A stretch of 64,000 nucleotides of DNA from Ohtaekwangia koreensis (GCF_900167975.1 NZ_FUZU01000001.1:468580-532579); one strand, 5' to 3'; counted from the stretch's first letter, positions 40,952-51,700 are shown. The notes: a model not told the origin generated them from the sequence alone. Program-made: numbers and translations.

Positions 40952-41015
40952 CGTTATCTGTTATTCGTTAATCGTTATCAATTTTCTTGTTGCGATTAAC
41001 GGATAACAAGTAACG
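40952..41015. repeat. Inverted repeat with 7-nt periodic arms between rpoZ and coaBC
   Basis: The left arm (40952-40974) and right arm (40993-41015) are 23-nt inverted copies with about three mismatches around an 18-nt loop. Each arm is itself built from heptamers: CGTTATC, TGTTATT, CGTTAAT on the left, and GATTAAC, GGATAAC, AAGTAAC on the right. No T-run follows, so it is not a simple terminator. Confidence 0.75.
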
Positions 41016-41029
41016 AAATAGCACCAGGT

Positions 41030-42232
41030 ATGCTCCGAGATAAAAAGATTTTACTGGGTGTAACCGGAAGCATTGCCGCCTATAAATCGGCTGTGCTTAC
41101 ACGACTTCTTGTAAAAGCTGGCGCCACTGTAAAAGTGGTTATGACTTCTTCGGCAGCAGACTTTATTACTCCTCTCACGCTCTCAACACTTTCCAAAAAT
41201 CCGGTTCTTACCGATTTTGTAAAAGATGAGACCGGTCAATGGAACAATCATGTTGACCTGGGGTTATGGGCTGATGTCATGATCATCGCTCCGGCCAGTG
41301 CCAACACCGTTGCAAAAATGGCGAATGGCTTATGTGATAATCTTTTAATAGCCGTTTATCTCTCCACACGCTGCCCGGTATATTTTGCTCCTGCAATGGA
41401 TCTTGATATGCTTCAACATCCGGCAACGAAAGCAAATTTTCAAAAACTTAAAAGCTTCGGTAATATACTTATCGATGCGGGGTATGGTGAATTAGCCAGC
41501 GGCCTTACCGGCAATGGAAGAATGGCTGAGCCGGAGGAAATTGTTTCAGTACTTGAAAAGCATTTCGATGCTGAAAAAGCGCTGCAAGGCAAAAAAGTAC
41601 TCGTAACAGCGGGGCCCACTTACGAAGCTATTGATCCGGTTCGTTTTATTGGAAATCACTCCAGCGGCAAAATGGGTTTTTCTCTTGCAGAGGAGTTGGC
41701 AGACCAGGGAGCCAGCGTAAGTTTAGTAACAGGTCCTACACAACAATATATAAATCATCCGCAGGTGAACGTTATACACGTAACATCCGCAGAGGAAATG
41801 TATACATCTTGTGCTTCACTATTCCCGACAACTGATATTACAGTGCTGGCAGCAGCAGTAGCAGACTATCGTCCTGTAGAAGTTGCTGATCAGAAAATAA
41901 AAAAGAAGGATACAAATCTTACCATCGAGCTTACCAAGACTCATGATATAGCGGCATCCCTCGGAAAGATGAAACACAATGGTCAGGTGATTGTCGGCTT
42001 TGCATTGGAAACAGAAAATGAACAGACCAATGCACTCACGAAGCTTGAGAAGAAGAATTTTGATCTGATAGTCTTAAATTCGTTGAACGATAAAGGTGCC
42101 GGCTTCGGACATGACACGAATAAAATCACGATCATGGACCGATCTCAAAACGTAAGGTCATTTGAATTGAAGAATAAAAAAGAAGTAGCACGCGATATCG
42201 TAAAAGCCATTATTGAAAAACTGCATGATTAA
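41030..42232 (+). CDS. coaBC: Bifunctional phosphopantothenoylcysteine decarboxylase / synthetase CoaBC
   Basis: This 400-residue fusion does two steps of coenzyme A synthesis. The N-terminal CoaC flavoprotein (about 1-180) has GVTGSIAAYKS, the catalytic histidine in NNHVDLGLWAD, APASANTVAKMANGLCDNLL and PAMDLDM. The C-terminal CoaB part (about 190-400) has VLVTAGPTYEAIDPVRFIGN and NHSSGKMG. It overlaps the next gene by 8 nt. Confidence 0.97.
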   Translation: MLRDKKILLGVTGSIAAYKSAVLTRLLVKAGATVKVVMTSSAADFITPLTLSTLSKNPVLTDFVKDETGQWNNHVDLGLWADVMIIAPASANTVAKMANGLCDNLLIAVYLSTRCPVYFAPAMDLDMLQHPATKANFQKLKSFGNILIDAGYGELASGLTGNGRMAEPEEIVSVLEKHFDAEKALQGKKVLVTAGPTYEAIDPVRFIGNHSSGKMGFSLAEELADQGASVSLVTGPTQQYINHPQVNVIHVTSAEEMYTSCASLFPTTDITVLAAAVADYRPVEVADQKIKKKDTNLTIELTKTHDIAASLGKMKHNGQVIVGFALETENEQTNALTKLEKKNFDLIVLNSLNDKGAGFGHDTNKITIMDRSQNVRSFELKNKKEVARDIVKAIIEKLHD

Positions 42233-43124
42233 AAGAATCCTTTTTGTTGGTTTCGTTTTTATCTCCCTTGCATCAAGGGCGCAGGAACTCAATTGTACTG
42301 TGTCGATCAATGCTACGCAGATCCAAACTACAGAGCGCACAATTTTTCGGGATATGAAAACTGCGATCGAGCAGTTTATGAATTCACGCAAGTGGACGAA
42401 CGATTCATACAAGAACTACGAGAAGATCAATTGCAACATGCTCATCACCATCACGCGGATGCCTTCGGTGGGTAGTTTTGCTGCATCCGTTCAGATTCAA
42501 TCCGCGCGACCAGTATATAACACGAACTACTCTACACTGGTATTTAATTTTGCCGATCGTGATTGGGAATTCGAGTATACCGAATCATTGCCGTTGGAGT
42601 ATAATGACAACACCTATACCACAAACCTCACTTCGATGCTGGCACTATATGCCTACATGATTATAGGTGTGGATTATGATTCGTTCACGGAGCTTGGAGG
42701 CACACCATATTTCCAAAGGGCATTGCAGGTTGTAAACAATGCACAACAATCTAATCGTCCGGGATGGCAATCCATGCAAAATAATCGCAGTCGTTATTGG
42801 ATCGTAGAGAACTTCAATAATCCACAAATGACAGACTTGAGAAAAGCTTTCTATGCATATCACCGCCAAGGTCTCGATACATTTGACAAAGACGCAGATA
42901 AAAGCCGTGAAGTAATTTTGAAAGGATTGAAGGATATTAAAAAAGTCCGCGATATTAATCCCACAGCAGTGATCATTGTCAGCTTCTTTGACGCCAAAGG
43001 AAAAGAGCTTGCCAATATTTTTTCATCCGGAAGTATACAGGTCAGGCGAGAGGCGTATGATATAATCAAAGCTATAGATCCATCCTCGAACCGGGCGAAC
43101 TACGAAAAAATAATTCAAAATTAA
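42225..43124 (+). CDS. DUF4835 protein (PorD-like, type IX secretion associated)
   Basis: From the ATG at 42225 the product is 299 residues with a signal peptide (MIKRILFVGFVFISLASRAQ). The body is the DUF4835 family, with ELNCTVSINATQIQTTERTIF, the NSRKWTND strand and YAYMIIGVDYDSF. The Porphyromonas homologue PorD is linked to type IX secretion and gliding, which agrees with the sorting-domain proteins in this window. The ATG overlaps the coaBC stop (ATGATTAA), so translation is coupled. Confidence 0.9.
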   Translation: MIKRILFVGFVFISLASRAQELNCTVSINATQIQTTERTIFRDMKTAIEQFMNSRKWTNDSYKNYEKINCNMLITITRMPSVGSFAASVQIQSARPVYNTNYSTLVFNFADRDWEFEYTESLPLEYNDNTYTTNLTSMLALYAYMIIGVDYDSFTELGGTPYFQRALQVVNNAQQSNRPGWQSMQNNRSRYWIVENFNNPQMTDLRKAFYAYHRQGLDTFDKDADKSREVILKGLKDIKKVRDINPTAVIIVSFFDAKGKELANIFSSGSIQVRREAYDIIKAIDPSSNRANYEKIIQN

Positions 43125-43219
43125 CGTTCGGTCAAAACCGGTTAGCCTTTAGAAGTATATTCATTTTCATTCGCAGAGAAGTCAAGTCGAACTTAAAATT
43201 TCATTACTATCTTAGCCCC

Positions 43220-43444
43220 ATGGGTACAAGGCAACTTCGTCTTAACGATTCTGTTCAGATACGAAAACGAATTCAGGAATTTGTAGGTAAAACCATCAGC
43301 ATTGTGTTAACCGACAATACCGCGATGTTTGGAGTGCTGGAAAAAGCAGATGAATCAAAAATTGTTTTAAAGAACATGAGGATGAAGAATGTTTCATACA
43401 CATTTGATAAAATTGCTGAAGTTTATTTTGATACGAACGCCTGA
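43220..43444 (+). CDS. Small Sm-like (LSm/Hfq-fold) protein, predicted RNA-binding
   Basis: This 74-residue protein shows the pattern of an Sm fold. An N-terminal helix (DSVQIRKRIQEFVG) is followed by five strands: KTISIVLTD, TAMFGVLEKAD, SKIVLKNMRM, VSYTFDK and IAEVYFDT. The stretch MFGVLEKADESKIVLKNM fits the Sm1 pattern of a glycine, a leucine two on, an aspartate and then hydrophobic-Leu-x-Asn. I infer a small RNA- or nucleic-acid-binding protein that may form rings; this is from pattern only. The stop overlaps the recN start (TGATG), so it is translationally coupled to recN. Confidence 0.75.
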   Translation: MGTRQLRLNDSVQIRKRIQEFVGKTISIVLTDNTAMFGVLEKADESKIVLKNMRMKNVSYTFDKIAEVYFDTNA

Positions 43445-45096
43445 TGTTGAAGCATCTTACCATTAAGAACTATGCATTGATCCGCCACCTGGAGCTGGAG
43501 CCCTCTGCTCATCTCAACGTGATCACCGGTGAAACCGGAGCCGGTAAATCTATTATGCTCGGAGCTATCGGATTGCTAATGGGCAACCGCGCCGAAACAA
43601 AAGTTTTGTGGGATGAAAATGAGAAATGTGTAACAGAAGGAATTTTCAATATTAAGGACTATAAACTAAAATCATTTTTCAAATCGGAAGATCTCGACTA
43701 CGATGACAATACAGTGATTCGAAGAGAGATCAGTCCCGGTGGAAAGTCGCGTGCATTCATCAATGATACACCAGTTACACTCGAGGTGATGAAACGTGTC
43801 GGTAGTTTGCTGATGGATATTCACTCTCAACATGAAACGCTATTGCTGGGCAATCAAACATTCCAGCTAAAGTTGATTGATGCGTATGCCGAGAATCAAT
43901 CACTACTCGAACAATATGCAGAACACTGGAGCGAATATCTAAAAGCGAAAAAAAGCTACGAGACGCTGACGTCCGAAGCAGAAACATTGCGACAGGAAGG
44001 AGACTATATTCGCTTTCAACTGGATGAACTCACAAAGGCAAACTTTGAAGCCCATGAACAGGAAGCGCTCGAATCAGAGTTAAAAATCATGGAGCACGCG
44101 GAAGAAATAAAAAGTCGTTTCCAAAGTGTGCTGGATTTATTGTCCCGATCCGAATATGCATCGCGAAGCAGTCTCAGCGAAGCGCGTGGTCATTTGCAAA
44201 GTATATCTTCTTATGCGGATAAATATACCAGCCTCTTTCAGCGCATTGAAAGTCTGGTCATTGAGATGGATGATTTGTTAAGTGAGATTGAAAATGAGGA
44301 GGAAGGAATAGAGTTTGATCCCGAACGATCTGAGTTTGTGAAAGAACGCTTGAGCGTGCTATATCGCTTACTGAAAAAACATCGTGCTGCAGACTTAACG
44401 GAATTATTGGTGATCCAGGAAAACCTGCGTGAAAAAGATAACATTACCTCCAATGTAGACGAAGCATTGGCTAAGGCGAAAGATATATATGGTGCTGCTG
44501 ATAAAAAGGTGCGCATACTTGCTACGAAGATCAGCGATACCCGAAAGAAAACGCTGAAGCCACTAAGTAGTCAGCTTGTAAAACTTTTGCAGGAAGTAGG
44601 TATACCCAATGCCACCTTGCAGATTGATGTTCAGAATACGGAACCATCGCATACAGGTATAGATAAAATAGATATACTCTTTAGTGCCAATAAAGGTATA
44701 GCACCGCGTCCGCTTGCGCAGGTGGCATCCGGCGGTGAATTTTCGCGCCTGATGTTTTGCATCAAATATGTAATGGCCGAAAAGACAGCGATGCCGACGT
44801 TGATTTTAGATGAGATCGATAGCGGTGTATCCGGTGAAGTAGCCATCAAGCTTGGCAACCTGATGAAAACCATGTCGAAGACACATCAGCTGATTGCCAT
44901 CAGTCATTTACCACAAGTGGCCGCTAAAGGCGATGCGCATTACTTTGTATACAAAGATAACTCAGCAGCAAAAACCATCAGCAGCATCCGTGAATTGAAA
45001 AAAGAAGAACGCGTAGAAGAAATTGCTAAAATGATTGGAGGCGAAAAACCGTCCAAGATCGCGCTTCAAAATGCACAGGAGTTACTCACAACATAA
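43444..45096 (+). CDS. recN: DNA repair protein RecN
   Basis: This 550-residue SMC-like ATPase acts in repair of DNA double-strand breaks. It has the N-terminal Walker A motif VITGETGAGKSIML, a long coiled-coil middle (about 150-360) with SGGEF (VASGGEFSRLMF) as signature, and Walker B (LILDEIDSGVSGEVA). The C-terminal AISHLPQVAAKGD is the family hallmark. Length is normal. Confidence 0.97.
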   Translation: MLKHLTIKNYALIRHLELEPSAHLNVITGETGAGKSIMLGAIGLLMGNRAETKVLWDENEKCVTEGIFNIKDYKLKSFFKSEDLDYDDNTVIRREISPGGKSRAFINDTPVTLEVMKRVGSLLMDIHSQHETLLLGNQTFQLKLIDAYAENQSLLEQYAEHWSEYLKAKKSYETLTSEAETLRQEGDYIRFQLDELTKANFEAHEQEALESELKIMEHAEEIKSRFQSVLDLLSRSEYASRSSLSEARGHLQSISSYADKYTSLFQRIESLVIEMDDLLSEIENEEEGIEFDPERSEFVKERLSVLYRLLKKHRAADLTELLVIQENLREKDNITSNVDEALAKAKDIYGAADKKVRILATKISDTRKKTLKPLSSQLVKLLQEVGIPNATLQIDVQNTEPSHTGIDKIDILFSANKGIAPRPLAQVASGGEFSRLMFCIKYVMAEKTAMPTLILDEIDSGVSGEVAIKLGNLMKTMSKTHQLIAISHLPQVAAKGDAHYFVYKDNSAAKTISSIRELKKEERVEEIAKMIGGEKPSKIALQNAQELLTT

Positions 45097-45156
45097 TATA
45101 TACTGTGAAAGCTTCCCCAGTAATATATTTCTCAAAGAGAAATATCAAGCATTTAA

Positions 45157-45186
45157 AATCTGCGTCAATCTGCGTAAGTCTGCTGG
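45157..45186 (+). repeat. 10-nt tandem repeat after recN
   Basis: AATCTGCGTC, AATCTGCGTA and AGTCTGCTGG follow without gaps. It belongs to the same family as 23399-23428. A perfect 9-bp hairpin (45125-45145, ATATTTCTC/GAGAAATAT) lies just upstream. Confidence 0.75.
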
Positions 45187-45239
45187 AATAAAATCGATTA
45201 CATTACCATATACTTAGAGCAGGTCTCCAAGTATGCATA

Positions 45240-46115
45240 CTATTTAATTCGCTCCACATCCACCTTCACAGAAAGTTTTTGTTGCCCGGAGCTGAAAACG
45301 ATACCCTTGATAGGCGCAACATCCTGGTAATCGCGACCAAAGGCAGTCGTGATATGTTTATAGGTTGGCAACAAACAATTTGTAGGATCAAACTCCACCC
45401 ACCCTATCGAAGGGAAATATACCGACACCCATGCATGCGAAGCGTCAGCTCCCACCATGCGTTCTTTACCCGGAGGAGGCAATGTTTCTATATACCCGCT
45501 GACATACCGCGCAGGCAGTCCCATATTCCGCAAGCAGGCAATCATCAAGTGCGCAAAGTCCTGACAAACACCCTTGCGTAATTTTACTACCGTTTCTACC
45601 GGAGTGTTCACCGTAGTGAAACCAGGTTTGAATTCAATAGTAGTATATATCTTTTGCATGAGCGTATTGCAGACACTCCAGAGTGTGGCATCTTCTGTAA
45701 AACAATCGGCAGCATATTTACGGATTATATCGCTGACCGGAACGTGATGCGAGGGAAGTGTGTATTGTATAATTTCATAAGCATCGTTCACACCAGACAA
45801 TAAAGAATGTACATCCTTCCACAACACGGTAGAGCTAAAAGCAAGTTCTGCGTTGATACGATTCTCAATATCAACAACGCTCGTTGAATTTATCTTTAAG
45901 CGTTTATGCTCTTTGTAGATGGATATAAACGTAAGCGTATTACCAAAAAAATCTGTACGCTGCGACATTTCATCAGGAGCCGGAACGATATTAATATCAT
46001 TCATGATACACTGATGCTGTGGTATCGAAAGAGGCGTAAGGCAAAGCCTGTTAAAACAGGTGCTTACCGTCTCCTCATAAGTGTACTCCGTATAATGCCG
46101 TATCCTATACTTCAT
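45240..46115 (-). CDS. Transglutaminase-like protein
   Basis: This 291-residue protein has a bacterial transglutaminase-like N-terminal region (YRIRHYTEYTYEETVSTCFN) and a transglutaminase core. The catalytic triad is visible: the cysteine in RKGVCQDFAHL, the histidine in ASHAWVSVYF and the aspartate in WVEFDPTNC. The family includes cysteine proteases, amidases and transamidases. It is the last gene of a three-gene minus-strand operon, starting 50 nt after the ATP-grasp/alpha-E gene. No signal peptide is seen, so it is probably cytoplasmic. Confidence 0.92.
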   Translation of the reverse strand: MKYRIRHYTEYTYEETVSTCFNRLCLTPLSIPQHQCIMNDINIVPAPDEMSQRTDFFGNTLTFISIYKEHKRLKINSTSVVDIENRINAELAFSSTVLWKDVHSLLSGVNDAYEIIQYTLPSHHVPVSDIIRKYAADCFTEDATLWSVCNTLMQKIYTTIEFKPGFTTVNTPVETVVKLRKGVCQDFAHLMIACLRNMGLPARYVSGYIETLPPPGKERMVGADASHAWVSVYFPSIGWVEFDPTNCLLPTYKHITTAFGRDYQDVAPIKGIVFSSGQQKLSVKVDVERIK

Positions 46116-46165
46116 TTTCCTGTATCAATTTTGTTCTAACGTTCTGCTCTAAGTCGTAAGCTTTG

Positions 46166-48703
46166 TCAAACTTCAAAAGGTGATTCATCCACACCCTGTT
46201 TATAGTATACTGAGTGGCTGAAATAAGTAGCGCTCAATTTTAATGAGAGCGTAGCAATCTGATTACTCAATTGATCGCACAAAGTATATAGCTCTTCACG
46301 CATCCCTGAGTTTTTATCCGCTTCAATCAGTTTGTCTACATTAATAAGCCTGACTTTACTATAGCATTCAAAAGCAAGCGTAGCGATCTCGCTGCTGCGG
46401 CTGACGTTATCGCGTTTAGGCAGCTGATCTATATATTTCATGAGTTGCTCAAGCTGTGAAAGTATAGAGATTGGATTTTGTTTGTTGATGAACAACAAGT
46501 CCAAAGCAGGCGCTGTATCAAAATAAGTACGATAGGTCGATCTATAGTTTGATAGCCCCAGGTTGCTTACCAGCAACGCTTCCAATATCTGTGACTCTGA
46601 ACTCTCGTCAAAACGAGGCGTAAGCAACGTCTTGTATTGCAGTACTTCAAGCGAGATCTCTTCCAGCAATTGCCCGATACGGTTCATGCTCCATCCTTCA
46701 TCGCGATACATACTCTGGCGATTCATCTCCAGGAAAGAAAGCAATCCGAGATTCAGCTGGTCCAGCAAAGGGAACACATGACGAATATTTTCGGGCTCCA
46801 GTAAAGCCAGTCTTCGCTTAACATTTTCAATGTCATCAATGATGCGCCAGTTATCAACTGTCCACTTATCACGCACTGCATACATAGCCCGAAGCAAACT
46901 GTTTACAGTAGATAATATACTTCCATTGGTTGCCGGGTGGCAGATCACATCGTGAAGTTGTTCGAAGAGACTGTCTTCAGTATTTTCCTTATCGAGCAGA
47001 TCCTGCGTGCCGGTGATGTGCGCTACGGTTTTTAGTAATGCCTTCATGGCATCCGAATCCTGATCGTTTGTCTGACTTAGATTTCGGAGTACTATACGAA
47101 TGAATCGTGACGTACGGATTACCCGTTGTGAATATCGTCCAACCCAAAAAAGATTTTCGGCTGCGCGACTTGGAAGCACGGCCTTTCTTCTGAAATCAGG
47201 ATTTCGGAGAAGTGTAAGATCTGTGTTCTTTGCATGAACTTCAATCCATGTGTCTTTAGATATACCACCTTCCTGATTTGAAACAATGAGACTTCCTTTT
47301 TCAGGAGAGCAACGTGTTAATCCACCGGGCATCATCTCATAGCTTCCTTCAGATGCCACCAGGAAAGTACGCATCACGGTATAGCGTGGTTCAAGTTTCC
47401 CTTTTGTAAATACAGGAGATGTAGAAAGATTAACAGCTTCCTGGCCTGCATAGAGAGAAGGCTGAAACTTTATCTTTCGAATCAATTCTTCTTTTTTTCC
47501 TTTTGAAAGTTGATGTCCAATCCAGGTATCAGAACCTGTCATGCGATCAATCTTTTTTATTACGAGTGAATCGATGTTGTCGATAACATAATCCATTTCC
47601 TTTTTCTGTCCGCACCACCAGGTAGCAACCATTGGAAATATAGGATCTTCTTTCAGGAAGTATTGAAAGACGTTGTGCATGAAGGCCAACAGTCCCGTGT
47701 TCTCAAGTATACTACTTCCCAATGGATTGGCTACTGCTACATTTCCTTTTCGGATCACTTCCAGCAGCCCTGGAATTCCCAATTGAGAATCTTCACGCAA
47801 CTCGAGTGGATCGCAAAAACTGTCATCAACTCTGCGCAAAATGATATCAACTTTCTCAAGACCCTCTACTGTTTTAATCCACACGAAACCATTACGCACA
47901 ATCAAGTCATCACCTTGCGCTAATGTAAAGCCGAGGTATGATGCAAGTATAGCATGTTCGAAATAGGTTTCGTTGTGCGGGCCTGGCGTGAGTACAACAA
48001 TGCGCGGCTGTTCTTTCCCATGCGGAGCAATTTTTAAAAATGCCTGCATCATGGAGTTAAAGAATCCTCCGAGTTTATTTACGTTGTGATCTTTGAATAG
48101 TTCAGGAATCACACGGTTTAGTGCACTCCGGTTTTCAAGTGCATAGCCCATACCCGAAGGAGCTTGTGTGCGATCGCGCAACACCCATACTTTATCATTG
48201 GGGCCACGTGAAAGATCAGCTGCATAAAGTATGAGTTGATTTTTACCAGGAAGCTTAATGTTATCGCATGCGCGGAGAAATCCGGAATGAGAGTATATCA
48301 GTTCAGGAGGAATTATACCTTCTTTCAACAATCGCTTCTCGCCGTATAAATCCTCGAGCAACATGTTTAGCACCGTTACCCGTTGCTTCATTCCTCTCTC
48401 TAATATTTTCCATTCGGCTCCTGCTATCAGTAACGGTAAAGTATCAAGCAACCAAGGGCGATTCAATCCATCCGGGTCACCGTATACATTATAGGTAACA
48501 CCGTTTTCTTCCAGCAGCTTTAATAATTCCTGCTGACGATTTTTTAATTCTTCTGATGTAAGGTGTTCAACGTTGGTAAGCAGACGTTTCCAATGTTCTT
48601 TCACATCACCATTCAAGGCGAAGCATTCGTCCTGGAAAATCTGGTTCGAAAAATAATCCTGTGAGAGCGAGCCCTTCAATGCGTTTAAGTTAGTACTATC
48701 CAT
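46166..48703 (-). CDS. Circularly permuted ATP-grasp fused to alpha-E domain
   Basis: This 845-residue protein joins two proteins that are separate in many bacteria. The N-terminal part (about 1-500) is a circularly permuted ATP-grasp type 2 domain (DUF404/DUF407 group), with DGLNRPWLLDTLPLLI, VLTPGPHNETYFEHAILASY and VANPLGSSILEN. The C-terminal part (about 520-845) is the all-helical alpha-E (DUF403) domain, beginning LPSRAAENLFWVGRYSQR. ATP-grasp enzymes form amide bonds using ATP; the substrate here is unknown. The downstream transglutaminase and upstream DUF2126 protein are the recurring partners of this pair in many bacteria. Confidence 0.93.
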   Translation of the reverse strand: MDSTNLNALKGSLSQDYFSNQIFQDECFALNGDVKEHWKRLLTNVEHLTSEELKNRQQELLKLLEENGVTYNVYGDPDGLNRPWLLDTLPLLIAGAEWKILERGMKQRVTVLNMLLEDLYGEKRLLKEGIIPPELIYSHSGFLRACDNIKLPGKNQLILYAADLSRGPNDKVWVLRDRTQAPSGMGYALENRSALNRVIPELFKDHNVNKLGGFFNSMMQAFLKIAPHGKEQPRIVVLTPGPHNETYFEHAILASYLGFTLAQGDDLIVRNGFVWIKTVEGLEKVDIILRRVDDSFCDPLELREDSQLGIPGLLEVIRKGNVAVANPLGSSILENTGLLAFMHNVFQYFLKEDPIFPMVATWWCGQKKEMDYVIDNIDSLVIKKIDRMTGSDTWIGHQLSKGKKEELIRKIKFQPSLYAGQEAVNLSTSPVFTKGKLEPRYTVMRTFLVASEGSYEMMPGGLTRCSPEKGSLIVSNQEGGISKDTWIEVHAKNTDLTLLRNPDFRRKAVLPSRAAENLFWVGRYSQRVIRTSRFIRIVLRNLSQTNDQDSDAMKALLKTVAHITGTQDLLDKENTEDSLFEQLHDVICHPATNGSILSTVNSLLRAMYAVRDKWTVDNWRIIDDIENVKRRLALLEPENIRHVFPLLDQLNLGLLSFLEMNRQSMYRDEGWSMNRIGQLLEEISLEVLQYKTLLTPRFDESSESQILEALLVSNLGLSNYRSTYRTYFDTAPALDLLFINKQNPISILSQLEQLMKYIDQLPKRDNVSRSSEIATLAFECYSKVRLINVDKLIEADKNSGMREELYTLCDQLSNQIATLSLKLSATYFSHSVYYKQGVDESPFEV

Positions 48704-48717
48704 TCAGGTTATGGCGG

Positions 48718-51700
48718 TCAATAATGTCGTAAGTCTAGTGTACGTGGGTATTCAGGGTTTCTTTTCACCGACAAGGGCTGACTAAAATTGCTGGGATTTT
48801 GAGTCTTTTCCAAATGTCGCTCAACGTGGTTCCCCGAAACCTTAGGTATAATCGTGCCAGGGGTATGTCCATGATTCCAGAAACGGCTTATCCTTCGTCC
48901 TTCGGCTTCAAATGAATTAACCGGAAATGCATCATAATTCCTTCCACCCGGATGAGCAACGTGATACACACAACCACCAATTGATTTCTTATTCCACGTA
49001 TCATATACATCAAACACCAAAGGTACATCTGTGCCCAGTGTAGGATGCAGCGCGGATGGCGGACTCCATGCTCTGTATCGTACGCCTCCTACATATTCAC
49101 CTTTGGTCACGGTCTCACTTAATGGTATAGGTATACCATGGCAGGTAATCATATACCGGTCGTTGTTGAAGTTCTTTACTTTTATTTCAATGCGCTCTAC
49201 CGATGAATCAACGAAGCGCGCGGTTCCACCGTTGACTACTTCTTCTCCTAATACGTGCCACGGTTCTATACCAAAGCGGAGCTGTAGCTCCATGTCCTGA
49301 ACTTTAATTTTTCCATACAATGGAAAACGGAATTCAAAGAAAGGCTCGAGCCAGGCAAGTTGAAATGGATAACCGGCTTCGTTCAAATCATTCACAACTT
49401 CCTGCAGATCTTGTTGTACATAATGCGGTAGCATATACTTATCATATAGCTCGGTGCCCCAGCGCGTAAGTTTACCGGTATAGGGCTTTTTCCAAAAGCG
49501 TGCAAGTAATGAACGGATCAACAGCAATTGTACAATACACATTTGCTTGTTGGGTGGCATATCGAAACCTCTGAACTCTAATATACCCAGGCGCCCCGTT
49601 GAACTATCCGGTGAATATAGTTTGTCGATGCAGAACTCGGCACGATGTGTATTGCCCGTTATATCAATAAGTAAATTTCTGAACAAGCGATCCGTTAGCC
49701 AGAATGGTACTTCTTCGTTCTCCGGTATTTGGTTGAAGGCAATCTCTAATTCGTATAGTGTTTCCTGGCGACCTTCATCTACGCGTGGCGCCTGGCTGGT
49801 GGGACCAATAAATTGCGTAGAGAATAAATAGGACAAGCCTGGATGATGTTGCCAATAGGTGATCAGACTTCGAAGAAGATCGGGTCTTCTTAACAGCGGA
49901 CTATCCGACGGTATAGCTCCGCCAATTGTAATGTGATTGCCGCCACCGGTTCCTGTATGTTTACCGTCGAGCATAAACTTCTCTGTGCCAAGCCGGGTTA
50001 GTCGTGCCTGCTCGAATATTGTATCATACGTATGAAGAATCTCTTTCCAGTTTTTAGCGGGATGTATATTTACTTCCAACACACCTGGATCTGGCGCGAG
50101 AGAAAGTTTTGTCAATCGGTTGTCGTGTGGAATTCCATAACCTTCAATCACTACTTTTAAATTCAATAGAGCAGCAGATTCTTCAATCGCTGCAAGCAAA
50201 TCAAGATAGTGTTCCGCATACTGCAGAGGTGGCATGGAGATATATAGCTTTCCTTTGCGCACTTCAATTGAAAGTGCAGTCTTTATAATATATGTCTCAA
50301 AAGTCGGTGTTGGCTCCTGATCAACCGGTTTATCTTTCCTGGCCTTAGTTTCTTCCTCTTCTATTGCTATAGATGCCGGGTTTGTAAATTCTTCCGGAAG
50401 CTCCTGTATAGTTATAGGTTGATCGAACTGTGCTTTTATTTTTTTATGAAAGTCTATAAACTCCGGCAGTTCCTCAAATGTACTTCGCTCTACGGGTCGT
50501 TGAACTTTCTTCGGATCCATATGCGGTAAAGCCTTCAACGGTAATCTATAGCCCATCGAAGAATTACCAGGAATCAGTATAAGCCTGTCGTTGCGGAAGG
50601 GCCATTGGCACGACAACCATCGGTTGCTTTTGAAATTCCATTCCAGCGGTATAACAAAACCAACCGCAGTGCCGAGCCCGTTAGCAAGAATTTCAGCAAG
50701 TTTTTTCCGCTCGAGCGAATCATCAAGGTTTGCTTTGTACGGATCGAGGTTTGCGGGCACTTTACTTTCTTCCCACAAAAAGAAGAATGCATCTTCCACT
50801 GCGGGATGTATATGTTCTTCCGGTATATTAATAAATCTCGTAAGGGTATGGGCGAGTTTCTTCGCATCTTCTATAGTATAGGAAGAAGTAGTATCATCAA
50901 GATCTAACAGTGTATCATTCTTCCACATAGGTTGTCCGTCCTTACGCCATATAGCAGAATATTGCCAGCGTGGTAAAGGCTCCCCCGGATACCATTTACC
51001 TTGCCCGGTATGAATCAAACCACCAGGCCCAAAAGACGCTTTTAGTTTTCGGATTAGCTCTGCACCCAGTACACGTTTCTGCGGACCATCCGCTACCGTA
51101 TTCCATTCTTTTGCCTCCATATCATCAATGGAAACAAAGGTGGGCTCACCGCCCATCGTCAGGCGCATATCGCCTGCTTCAAGCTCTTCGTCAATGGTGT
51201 TCCCCAATGATACTATAGATGTCCATTGATCTTCCGTGTAGGGCTTTGTTACACGCGGGTCTTCTTGTATGCGGAATACTTCATTTGAATAGTGCAGTGT
51301 AGATTCACAGACATCCGTCATGCCTGTAACAGGTGCTGCGCCAACAGGATCCGGTGTACAACTCAGTGGTATATGCCCCTCACCGGCAAATAGCCCTGAC
51401 GTTGGATCGAGACCGACCCAACCAGCACCCGGTATATATACTTCTGCCCACGCATGTAGATCAGTGAAATCTGCTTCCGGTCCGGAAGGTCCATCAATAG
51501 CTTTTTGATCTGCTTTTAACTGCACGAGATACCCGGATACAAATCGAGAGGCGAGACCCAGATGCCGGAAGAGTTGAACGAGCAACCATGCCGAATCACG
51601 ACACGATCCGCTTTTCAAAGAAAGCGTCTGTTCACAGGTTTGCACACCCGGTTCGAAGCGCACCGTATACTGTATATATTGCCATACTTTCTGGTTAAGC

